Source of the DNA: Planctomycetota bacterium
GTDB lineage: Bacteria; Planctomycetota; Planctomycetia; Pirellulales; Thermoguttaceae
NCBI GenBank assembly: GCA_025356915.1
Contig: JANXQG010000092.1
Location: 1 to 12,471, forward strand
DNA: 12,471 nt
Reading direction: 5' to 3'
A program made the position numbers and the translations under genes. Positions 5,752 through 12,471 of this stretch are shown here, piece after piece. The notes below the pieces were generated by a model. That model saw nothing but the letters and a program-made list of their open reading frames with translations, searched no databases and was not told the origin of the DNA. Every line of letters begins with the position of its first letter. Position 1 is the stretch's first letter.

Positions 5752-8259
5752 TCAGGCCAATTTTGCCAAACGCCGAACCAGCCATTCAAGACTCAAAACG
5801 CAGCATAGAGCGACCAACATCCATTCTAGCCATTTTTCATCTTCTTCTGGCTTAGAGGCCAGCGAAATCAACTCCGTGCGGCCGACGTCCTTCAGCCGAT
5901 CTACCAGCGAGGGCGAGGCCGTGTTGCTCAGTGCCACCGACAGATCGTCGTAATATTCGCCCTGCGTCTTCTGTGCAATTTCCCGAAGCAAGCCCGCGTT
6001 GCGTTGCGGATCCTCATCTTCCAACTTGGGCACCACGCCGCGAAAAGTTTGATGCACTCGCTCGTCCACCGTCTCGGGCACAATCAGTTCCAATCGGTAC
6101 TCACCCGGCCGCACAACGGGCAATTCGACCATGAATCGCCCTGCCTTACTCGGATCGGCCGGCATCAACACCGCCTGCCGATCGACACCATCGCGGGTAA
6201 CCTCAAGCGTCACGCTGGGGGAGGTGAGCGGCTGCAAACGGGAGTTCTTCAGTTGCGCCAGCACTTCCACGGAAGTGCCCACGTTGTAGCGGTCTCGATC
6301 GATCGATAGCGAGCCGCGCTGCGACTGGCGGCGGAGGCGCTCCTGGGCCACAAAGCGGATGGTCTTGGTCCAGAACTGTTCAAACAACGCGGGATCGACC
6401 CGCCGCAACCGCCATGTCTCGGCACTGCCCAAGTACAAGACCGGTGACGCACTGTAGCGATGCACCGCCATATAGATCGGTTGCTGGCCGCCCTGGGCTT
6501 TGCGGGAATCGCCAAAGCGGGCCAGCACGGTGGCTCCCGCCTTCTTGTCGCGGACCGGGCAATAGCTATAAACGCCGGAAAACTGTGACCAGGTCGCCTG
6601 CGAAGCGATGGCCGAGTCACCCAGCCAGAGATAGGACGCTTGCAGTCCTTCGCGCGTGAACTCCAGCGGCCAGGCTTCTTCCGAGCTAAAGGTTACATTG
6701 CTCCGCGTGTTAAGTCCCTGATTGAATTCGACCGGATAGAGCTTGCGGATCTTGGCCATGTCCGGGTCTTGGACCCATCCCTCGGCTGCATGACCCGCGT
6801 TGACCGGTCCGGCCACAACAATCATACCGCCGTAGTCCTGGTCCACCCAATCGAACAACAAGTCGATCTGTTCAGGCTTCAAGGCTTTCCAATCAGGATC
6901 AAAGGCCACGATGCAATCGTAGTCGGCCATCTGTTGCCGCGATGTGGGGAAGTCGCCAAGGATGTTCGTGGCTTCCTGCGATATGCCGGTCTGGCCAGAC
7001 TGCAATAAGACATCGACTTTCATCGATTTATCGCGGAAAAGGAGCGTGCGAAGATACTGATAATCGCGCAGCGGACCGCCGGCCAACAGGAGCACGTGCG
7101 TCTGACGGTCGGAAACGTCCAGCGGGCATTCCCGGAATTTATCGGATGCCTCGGAACTACCCAACGGAGCCTTCACTCGCAAGCAAAGCACGCGCTGGCC
7201 CAATTCCGAAGGCGGCAGTTCAAACTTGACGGGCACGGTCTCGCCATCGCCGAGAAGAATCTTCTCGGCAAAATCGACAAGCTTCCCCTGACCGCGGCGT
7301 GAAGGATCCTTGGCAGCGGCACCTTCGCGGACCAATAGTTCCACCCGCACCGTTTGCCCCTTCAAGCCGTAGCCTTGGATCGAACCTTCCACCGAGTAGC
7401 GATCGCCGGCAAAGACACGGGAGGGAACATTGAAGTCGGCCACACGGACATCGACGGGCTTCTTTTCCGACCCGACGCCGATGGTGTAAATGGGAATGTG
7501 CGAATCGCGGGCAAGATCCATGGCCGTATCGGGCGATGCGCCGGCGTTCAGGCCACCATCGCTGATGAGCACAATCCCGGAGACCGGCGTACTCCGCTCC
7601 TCGCGCAAGAGTTGTTCCAATGCCTCACCCAGACGGGTCTCGGTGCCGCCGGGCACAAGGTGTTTGCGCCAAACAGGCGGTGCTACAGCCGCCTTGCTAC
7701 TTGCCTCAGAACTGCCTGCCGTCCTGCCCCCGGCAGGCTCGCTCCCGGCCGTTTCACCAGACACCGGTGCCTCCAAGGGCAAAACCACACGGCGGTCGCG
7801 TTCCAAAACACTGTTGAAGGGCACGACGGTGACGTGATGCTTCTTGCGCAGACGGGCGAGGAATTCGGTATTGTCGAGACCTGAAGCCACCTGTTGCAGA
7901 CGCGTCTGACCGGCACGGCCAGAAGGCGTGTCGGGGTCGAGTCGGGCCATACTCAGGCTGGTATCGACCATCATCAGCACACGGCTGTCGTGATGCTCTT
8001 CGCGCTGGCTCCGCCATCGCGGCTGGAGAAAGACGACCAGAAGGCCGATCAGCACTAACGTGCGCAACAGCGGCAGCCCGATGCGGAGATACCTGGGCAA
8101 CTCACCTGTATCCCGGCGGTAGATCCAAAGCAATGGGGCAAGAATCGCCAACAGGACACCGCCGTAGATCCACCAATCGTAGTCGGACTGGATTCGCCCC
8201 AACTCAAATTTTGAAGTGATGGGCACTTCAGCCAAGAGCCACAACGCGAAGGGTATCAT
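5752..8259 (-). CDS. VWA / amidotransferase-fold membrane protein
   Basis: An 835-residue inner-membrane protein, similar in plan to the BatA-like neighbour. Helices lie at about 31-47, 60-78 and 810-826. A VWA domain starts after the second helix with DTSLSM at 99-104, a MIDAS threonine at 208 (GGTETRLGEAL) and an aspartate at 234 (ISDGG), so the metal site looks complete. A beta-rich domain covers about 265-385. A degenerate class I amidotransferase-like fold covers about 386-640 (VLLLAGGP at 389-396, MIVVAGP at 479-485) without a nucleophile cysteine. Another beta-rich domain (about 648-745) precedes the last helix. I chose the ATG at 8259: it overlaps the previous stop as ATGA and has a strong AAAGGAGG six bases upstream, so an in-frame start at 8340 is unlikely. 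Residues 165-195 are a Gly/Ala/Ser-rich linker encoded by a palindromic, repeat-like stretch inside the VWA domain. Confidence 0.92.
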   Translation of the reverse strand: MIPFALWLLAEVPITSKFELGRIQSDYDWWIYGGVLLAILAPLLWIYRRDTGELPRYLRIGLPLLRTLVLIGLLVVFLQPRWRSQREEHHDSRVLMMVDTSLSMARLDPDTPSGRAGQTRLQQVASGLDNTEFLARLRKKHHVTVVPFNSVLERDRRVVLPLEAPVSGETAGSEPAGGRTAGSSEASSKAAVAPPVWRKHLVPGGTETRLGEALEQLLREERSTPVSGIVLISDGGLNAGASPDTAMDLARDSHIPIYTIGVGSEKKPVDVRVADFNVPSRVFAGDRYSVEGSIQGYGLKGQTVRVELLVREGAAAKDPSRRGQGKLVDFAEKILLGDGETVPVKFELPPSELGQRVLCLRVKAPLGSSEASDKFRECPLDVSDRQTHVLLLAGGPLRDYQYLRTLLFRDKSMKVDVLLQSGQTGISQEATNILGDFPTSRQQMADYDCIVAFDPDWKALKPEQIDLLFDWVDQDYGGMIVVAGPVNAGHAAEGWVQDPDMAKIRKLYPVEFNQGLNTRSNVTFSSEEAWPLEFTREGLQASYLWLGDSAIASQATWSQFSGVYSYCPVRDKKAGATVLARFGDSRKAQGGQQPIYMAVHRYSASPVLYLGSAETWRLRRVDPALFEQFWTKTIRFVAQERLRRQSQRGSLSIDRDRYNVGTSVEVLAQLKNSRLQPLTSPSVTLEVTRDGVDRQAVLMPADPSKAGRFMVELPVVRPGEYRLELIVPETVDERVHQTFRGVVPKLEDEDPQRNAGLLREIAQKTQGEYYDDLSVALSNTASPSLVDRLKDVGRTELISLASKPEEDEKWLEWMLVALCCVLSLEWLVRRLAKLA
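7714..7738. repeat. G+C-rich palindrome inside the VWA gene
   Basis: The arms GCCTGCC (7714-7720) and GGCAGGC (7732-7738) pair perfectly around an 11-base spacer, with a nested CCTGCC/GGCAGG pairing possible. It encodes about residues 174-183 of the VWA protein, within a Gly/Ala/Ser-rich linker at 165-195. The pattern suggests a small repeat element captured in frame at a surface loop of the VWA domain. Whether it is dispersed in the genome cannot be seen here. Confidence 0.5.
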
Positions 8260-10484
8260 GCCGGGCCTCCTTTCGCGATGACATTCCACGGATCGGTCAT
8301 CCGCGTCGCCACGTGATACCCACACGACCAGGCGAACCACTGCTCCAAGATGAGTACCATCACAAGAATCTGCAAGAACAAATCGCCTAGATTGCGCCCC
8401 TGGGTTTCGTCGAGCTTCGTGTTGAACTTCGAGGCGTACTCGAATTCATATTTCAGGGGGGCAAGCCGGGAGGCCAGGTCGGAACCGGCCAGTGCTCGCA
8501 AATCGCCTTCTCCCGGATCGACGTTGACGACAAAATTACGGGTTTCAGTCTTGTGGGATGGTTGCGTGAGCAGGGCCTTGTAGAAACCGGCCGTCTCTGT
8601 CTTCGTGTAGGTTATGGTCCGTCGCCCCTTGGTTGAGACTTCCCCGTTGATTGTGGCGGCCGAGGCGTCGCCCCCGGGACCGGTAAAATGGACCGCTTGC
8701 TCGAAGGGAGGATCGCTGAAATTCAGGGTCTTCGGTTCGCCCACCAATAATGTGTCGCTCGCTCCAAACCGATGCGAGAGGTAGGGGACCATATTGAGCA
8801 CAAACGCCACAAAGGAAGGACCGGAACTGGGCCAATTGTTCCATGTGCCGGAGGTTGTCGAAAGGAGTGCAAGGACACGGCCGTGACCGAAGTTCTTCTC
8901 CACCAACAACGGCGCGCCGTTTCGCAACCGCATGATCACCCGCAGGGATGGATCGCTCTTGGCATTCCAGGCGGCCGGCGTGGCAAAATATTCCTTCACA
9001 AATATCATCGATAGGTAATCGACGCGATGGTCCATGTTATGAAACACGTCGTGGTCCTCGGACTGCACGTCGGGGGTATTGTCCAGCGGATCGACCACCA
9101 GCGATTCCGGGCCGGCCAAGGGCACGGGAAACAATCCGCTGCCGTTGCGATACAGATCCTGGGTGACAAGGTCGCCACGAGTCAACGGACCGGTGACAAA
9201 GAGCACGCCGCCGCCCGCCGCGACGTGTTTCTCCAACGCCTCGACACCCATGCGGTCGATCTTGGCAAAGTTGGAGACGCAAATCATGGCGAAATCGCTC
9301 AGCGGCCTTTTCGGCACGGATAAGTAGTCAATCGACACAATTTCCGGCTGAATGCCTTTGCGGGCGGTTAGCGCGTCAGAAATTCGTTTTGAATTCCCCG
9401 CCGTACGGTGACCATCGACCAGCAGCACCGGGGTGGTAACCGGGAGATCGATGACGGCATAACGCTTATTGTCCGCATCTACCGCGTCGGCATTGAGGTT
9501 AGCCGTGATCAAATGCTCGCCGGCGACGGCAAAATTGACATCAAACACTTTTTTCGCCCAGCGACCTGGTGGAATAGCGTCGATGATAACACTTCCGCCC
9601 GGTTTGCCATCGGCCGACCAGTAGACAGGCACATTCCGTACTGCGGACAGGCCATAGTTCTGCACGGTGAACTGCATTCGCCACTGCACGCCCGCGGCGC
9701 GAATGCCTTCCTCCGGCTCCAGAGAAGTGATCGCCAAATTTGGCCGGCCGAGTTCTTCCACGCAGTCGATGAGGCGGATCTCGATGTGGTTCTCGTCGAA
9801 TTGTTCGAGACGATTTTTCAGATCGTCGGGCTTGTCCCACTGACGGCTGCGGAAGTCGGAAAGCAAATAAACAATCCGCCGCTCACCCGTATTTTCGCCC
9901 AGCAATTGCTGGATGGCCTCGAAGGCCGGCAAGGGCTCGGCGGCAGTCTGCGAGACCTGGATCGATTCCAAGGTATTACTCATGCGCTGGGCAAACTCGG
10001 CATCCACCGGTTCCTTCTGGAAATCGGGTCGTGTGCCACCATAGCGACCTCCGCAGCGTGAGAGCCGCAGGAGCGTGAAAGTTTGCGGCTCGCGGGGGCG
10101 GATCACCGACTCACCCAGCCGTTGGATCGCATTCTTGGCCTGATCGAAGGCCGTCAGAGTGCCTAAATTCTCGGACATCGAAAAACTGTCGTCCAGGATC
10201 ACGATATGGTGCGTTGACTGCGCGCCGAGAAAGTTACCCCAGCGGTCGGGCAGCAGCGGCTGGGCCAGAGCCAGCACCACCAGGGCAATCGCCGCCATGC
10301 GCAGCAAGAGCAGGAGCAGTTGCTTCAGAATGACCCAGGTCCGGTGTTTCTTCTGGCTCACCAAGAGGAATTCCATGGCCGCCCACTCGACATGCTGGTG
10401 GCGCAGCATGTTGATCAAATGGATCAACAGCGGAGCGGCCATGAACCACATTCCCCAGTAAAATGGATGGACCAGAGGGAGCAT
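8256..10484 (-). CDS. BatA-like membrane protein with VWA and amidotransferase-fold domains
   Basis: A 742-residue inner-membrane protein. The N-terminus matches the BatA/aerotolerance-regulator N-terminal family: a helix at about 8-25, a basic loop containing MLRHQHVEWAAMEF, and a second helix at about 54-77. A VWA domain follows with DDSFSM at 98-103 and a later aspartate at 210 (LLSDF). A beta-rich region at about 250-345 resembles a CARDB/Ig-like module. A class I glutamine-amidotransferase-like fold at about 350-575 (LLVDG at 354-358, AAGGGVLFVTGP at 422-433) has no recognisable catalytic cysteine. A final helix lies at about 702-719. The positive-inside rule places the VWA and amidotransferase parts in the periplasm. 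The gene abuts DUF58 (TAG then ATG, no gap) and overlaps the next gene by ATGA. The expected MIDAS threonine aligns with Leu185, so metal binding may be weakened. Bacteroides Bat proteins are the nearest well-known relatives. Confidence 0.9.
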   Translation of the reverse strand: MLPLVHPFYWGMWFMAAPLLIHLINMLRHQHVEWAAMEFLLVSQKKHRTWVILKQLLLLLLRMAAIALVVLALAQPLLPDRWGNFLGAQSTHHIVILDDSFSMSENLGTLTAFDQAKNAIQRLGESVIRPREPQTFTLLRLSRCGGRYGGTRPDFQKEPVDAEFAQRMSNTLESIQVSQTAAEPLPAFEAIQQLLGENTGERRIVYLLSDFRSRQWDKPDDLKNRLEQFDENHIEIRLIDCVEELGRPNLAITSLEPEEGIRAAGVQWRMQFTVQNYGLSAVRNVPVYWSADGKPGGSVIIDAIPPGRWAKKVFDVNFAVAGEHLITANLNADAVDADNKRYAVIDLPVTTPVLLVDGHRTAGNSKRISDALTARKGIQPEIVSIDYLSVPKRPLSDFAMICVSNFAKIDRMGVEALEKHVAAGGGVLFVTGPLTRGDLVTQDLYRNGSGLFPVPLAGPESLVVDPLDNTPDVQSEDHDVFHNMDHRVDYLSMIFVKEYFATPAAWNAKSDPSLRVIMRLRNGAPLLVEKNFGHGRVLALLSTTSGTWNNWPSSGPSFVAFVLNMVPYLSHRFGASDTLLVGEPKTLNFSDPPFEQAVHFTGPGGDASAATINGEVSTKGRRTITYTKTETAGFYKALLTQPSHKTETRNFVVNVDPGEGDLRALAGSDLASRLAPLKYEFEYASKFNTKLDETQGRNLGDLFLQILVMVLILEQWFAWSCGYHVATRMTDPWNVIAKGGPA
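8266..8273 (-). promoter_or_regulatory. Strong Shine-Dalgarno of the VWA gene
   Basis: Read on the minus strand this is AAAGGAGG, six bases before the ATG at 8259. It lies within the last codons of the BatA-like gene and settles the start of the VWA gene at the ATGA overlap instead of the upstream in-frame codon at 8340. Confidence 0.85.
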
Positions 10485-11393
10485 CTAAGTTCGGTTCCTG
10501 TGGTGCATTCCCAACCGATTGCTGAGAAACGCCGCAAGGGCGGCATCCAGCGGTTGACTGGTCCGGAGGAGGACGTAATCGACATTATTTCGCGTGCAAC
10601 CGCGACGGACTTCTTCCAAATAGGTCTGCATGGCCTTGAGGTAGCCTTCTCGAAGGGCGCGGGGGTTGCAACGCACGATGTCGGGCATTTCGAGCCCCTC
10701 AAACCGCGTCGGTCCCGTGAAGGGAAAGTCTAATTCGTCGTCGTCCAACAGGTGGAAGACCATCACGTCGTGCCCGCGACTGCGGAGCAGCTTCAGCCCG
10801 CGGAACAAACCGTCCCGCGGTGAAAACAGGTCGGACACGAGAATCATCATTCCCCGCCGGGGAAAGGTTTCGGCGACCTCGCGAAGAATCGGGTAGAGGT
10901 CGGTCTTGTCGCGGGGCGAGCTGACCTCCAATGCCTGGACAATCGATTCCAGGTGGTTCCGCTTCGCCCGCAAAGGCACAATCATCCGCACTTTCTCGTC
11001 GAAAGAAACGCAGCCCACGGAGTCTTGCTGGCGCAAGAGCAGGTAGGCCAGGCTGCAGGCGATCGTCGCGCCATACTCGAACTTATTCATCGCCCCGCGA
11101 CCGTAGCGCATGCTGCCGGAGACGTCGACCAGCAAGGTGGCACGGAGGTTGGTATCCTCTTCAAACTGCTTGACGTAGTAGCGGTCCTGCTTGGCCCAAA
11201 GCTTCCAGTCGATGTGCCGAGGGTCGTCGCCGAAAGTGTATTCTCGGTGCTGGCGGAACTCGATCGACTGTCCGAAGTAGGGACTACGATGCATGCCGGC
11301 GAGAAAACCCTCGACAACGTGACGGGCTCGCATTTCCAGCCGCGTAATCCGTTTGATCGCGTCAGGATGCAAAAATCTTTTGGAATCGCGCAT
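10485..11393 (-). CDS. DUF58 domain protein (VWA-like fold), MoxR partner
   Basis: A 302-residue soluble protein of the DUF58 family, the usual genomic and probable functional partner of MoxR ATPases. The family signature is clear: HRSPYFGQSIEF at residues 35-46, then REYTFGDDPRHIDWKLWAK at 50-68. A VWA-type fold follows, with the metal-binding motif DVSGSM at 90-95, a candidate MIDAS threonine at 164 (KTDLYP) and an aspartate at 188 (VSDLF), so the metal site looks intact. There is no transmembrane segment, unlike many DUF58 proteins, so it probably sits in the cytoplasm with the ATPase. The ATG at 11393 lies inside the end of the ATPase gene. The nearest purine-rich stretch (AGAGGA) is about 15 bases upstream, too far for a normal Shine-Dalgarno, so translation is probably coupled. 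The stop TAG is immediately followed by the ATG of the next gene. Confidence 0.95.
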   Translation of the reverse strand: MRDSKRFLHPDAIKRITRLEMRARHVVEGFLAGMHRSPYFGQSIEFRQHREYTFGDDPRHIDWKLWAKQDRYYVKQFEEDTNLRATLLVDVSGSMRYGRGAMNKFEYGATIACSLAYLLLRQQDSVGCVSFDEKVRMIVPLRAKRNHLESIVQALEVSSPRDKTDLYPILREVAETFPRRGMMILVSDLFSPRDGLFRGLKLLRSRGHDVMVFHLLDDDELDFPFTGPTRFEGLEMPDIVRCNPRALREGYLKAMQTYLEEVRRGCTRNNVDYVLLRTSQPLDAALAAFLSNRLGMHHRNRT

Positions 11394-12414
11394 CGCGGGT
11401 CAGTTCGTCCTCTCGCTTGGGGGTTATGGCCACGATGCGGTCGATGACATGGTCGGTCGTGACGCCTTCGCTCTCCGCCGTGAAGCTTAGCACAATACGG
11501 TGCCGGAGCACCGGCTTGGCCAGGGTTTCAATATCTTCGCAGGTCACGTGGGTGCGACCTTGCAACAGGGCACGGGCCTTTGAGCCCAGGATGAGATATT
11601 GCACGGCCCGCGGCCCTGCGCCCCAGACCACCTGGTCGCCCACGAAGTCGGGCACGCCAGCCTCGCGGACGCGTGTCTGGCGGACCAGTGCCAAGGCATA
11701 GCGGATTACGTGGTCGGAAACAGGCACCTCGCGGACGATCCGCTGCAAGTCGAGAATCTCCCTTGCCGTGAGTACCGCCTCGATCGTGTCGCTCATCGTC
11801 GTCGTCGTCCGCCGAGCCACCTCAAACTCTTCCTGAAAGTTCGGATAGCGGACAAAGACCTTGAACATGAATCGGTCCTGCTGGGCTTCCGGCAGCGCGT
11901 AGGTTCCTTCCTGCTCGATGGGATTCTGCGTGGCCAGGATGAAGAACGGATCGGACAGTGCGTGCCGCACCCGGCCCACGGTGACTTGCCGCTCCTGCAT
12001 GGCCTCCAACAAGGCCGCCTGCGTCTTCGGAGGCGTGCGGTTGATTTCGTCCGCAAGGATCACGTTGCTAAATAGCGGCCCCTCGAGGAAGCGGAACTCG
12101 CGGTTACCGGTCGTGCGGTTCTCGACAATCACATCCGTCCCCGTAACGTCCGCCGGAGTGAGGTCGGGCGTGAACTGGATCCGGCTGAAGCTCAGGTTGA
12201 GCGTGCGGCTCAAGGTGCTGATCATCAGCGTCTTGGCCAGGCCCGGCACGCCTTCCAATAGGCAATGCCCGCGGCTGAACAGGCAGATCAATAATTCTTC
12301 AATGACCGCAGTCTGTCCGACAATGACCTGACCCAATTGGTCCATGATCTTGCGGCGGGCAGTGCCGAGTTTCTCGACGGCGGAGGAATCCTGGGGGCTA
12401 ATCTCGAATGTCAT
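11362..12414 (-). CDS. MoxR-family AAA+ ATPase
   Basis: A 350-residue cytoplasmic AAA+ ATPase of the MoxR family, a group thought to act as chaperones that remodel or activate partner complexes together with VWA-domain proteins. The Walker A loop GVPGLAKT is at residues 55-62, Walker B VILADEIN at 118-125, sensor 1 ATQNP at 161-165, an arginine-finger region PEAQQDRF at 175-182 and the sensor 2 segment GAGPRA at 265-270. Length and motif order are normal for the family, and no key residue is missing. I chose the ATG at 12414. A TTG seven codons upstream (12435) is in frame, but it has no better ribosome binding site and would add residues atypical of the family. It is the first gene of the visible operon, and its last 32 bases overlap the DUF58 gene, which argues for coupled translation. 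The family call is firm; the substrate is unknown. Confidence 0.95.
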   Translation of the reverse strand: MTFEISPQDSSAVEKLGTARRKIMDQLGQVIVGQTAVIEELLICLFSRGHCLLEGVPGLAKTLMISTLSRTLNLSFSRIQFTPDLTPADVTGTDVIVENRTTGNREFRFLEGPLFSNVILADEINRTPPKTQAALLEAMQERQVTVGRVRHALSDPFFILATQNPIEQEGTYALPEAQQDRFMFKVFVRYPNFQEEFEVARRTTTTMSDTIEAVLTAREILDLQRIVREVPVSDHVIRYALALVRQTRVREAGVPDFVGDQVVWGAGPRAVQYLILGSKARALLQGRTHVTCEDIETLAKPVLRHRIVLSFTAESEGVTTDHVIDRIVAITPKREDELTRDARFQKIFAS

Positions 12415-12446
12415 GATGGTATAATCTCGGGGCAATAGTTAATGTA

Positions 12447-12468
12447 GGATGGACCTCCGAGTCCGTCC
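12447..12468. repeat. Inverted repeat upstream of the MoxR gene
   Basis: The arms GGATGGAC (12447-12454) and GTCCGTCC (12461-12468) pair with one mismatch around a six-base loop. Its look matches small dispersed intergenic repeats I recall from Pirellulales genomes. It sits about 33 bases ahead of the ATPase start and could be a dispersed element, part of a terminator for an upstream gene, or an operator. No T-run follows in the visible sequence on the minus strand. Confidence 0.5.
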
Positions 12469-12471
12469 GGT

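Noticed and set aside
7354..7884. A 176-codon plus-strand open frame
   Set aside because: It is antisense to the VWA domain region of a well-supported gene and has no recognisable family features.
8260..8340. Extended start of the VWA protein at 8340
   Set aside because: The ATG at 8259 has AAAGGAGG at ideal spacing and the classic ATGA overlap; the extension only re-reads the end of the BatA-like gene in another frame.
9408..10061. A 217-codon plus-strand open frame
   Set aside because: It lies wholly inside the BatA-like gene, whose domains are clear; high G+C content makes long antisense frames common.
12415..12435. TTG start adding seven residues to the MoxR ATPase
   Set aside because: No ribosome binding site favours it, and the ATG at 12414 gives a protein that begins as expected for the family.

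Overview
The window looks like part of a planctomycete chromosome, most likely a member of the Pirellulales. The evidence is the gene content and order (MoxR ATPase, DUF58, BatA-like, VWA plus amidotransferase-fold, a DUF4175-like membrane protein, then a secreted coiled-coil protein), the moderately high G+C content, and small intergenic repeats of a style common in that phylum. The taxonomic call rests on recognition, not on a search.

All seven genes lie on the minus strand, so transcription runs from high to low coordinates and the window reads as one operon. In order these are: a cytoplasmic MoxR-family AAA+ ATPase (12414-11362); a soluble DUF58 protein with a VWA fold (11393-10485); a BatA-like membrane protein (10484-8256); a second VWA/amidotransferase-fold membrane protein (8259-5752); a large three-helix membrane protein of DUF4175 type (5666-3204); a secreted coiled-coil protein with a Lys/Ser/Gly-rich linker (3109-1220); and a secreted helical protein ending in a WGDLPPK motif (1122-25).

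The first four genes overlap or abut (32 bp overlap, TAG-ATG junction, ATGA overlap). The last three are separated by gaps of 85, 94 and 97 bp. Every gap, and the 57 bp visible upstream of the ATPase gene, holds a short repeat or hairpin: an inverted repeat, a palindrome plus direct repeat, a twin hairpin, and a run of seven 7-bp A/T-rich units. Three further repeat-like segments lie inside genes: an 18-bp minisatellite, a 7-bp repeat encoding a signal-peptide core, and a G+C-rich palindrome encoding a linker in a VWA domain.

Together the genes suggest an envelope machine: a MoxR ATPase and DUF58 partner in the cytoplasm, three inner-membrane proteins with large periplasmic parts, and two secreted helical proteins. 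The MoxR-VWA core is a known theme (compare the Bat operons), but the substrate of this planctomycete version is not evident from the sequence. No RNA genes, CRISPR arrays, transposases or plus-strand genes were seen. The operon may continue beyond either edge.
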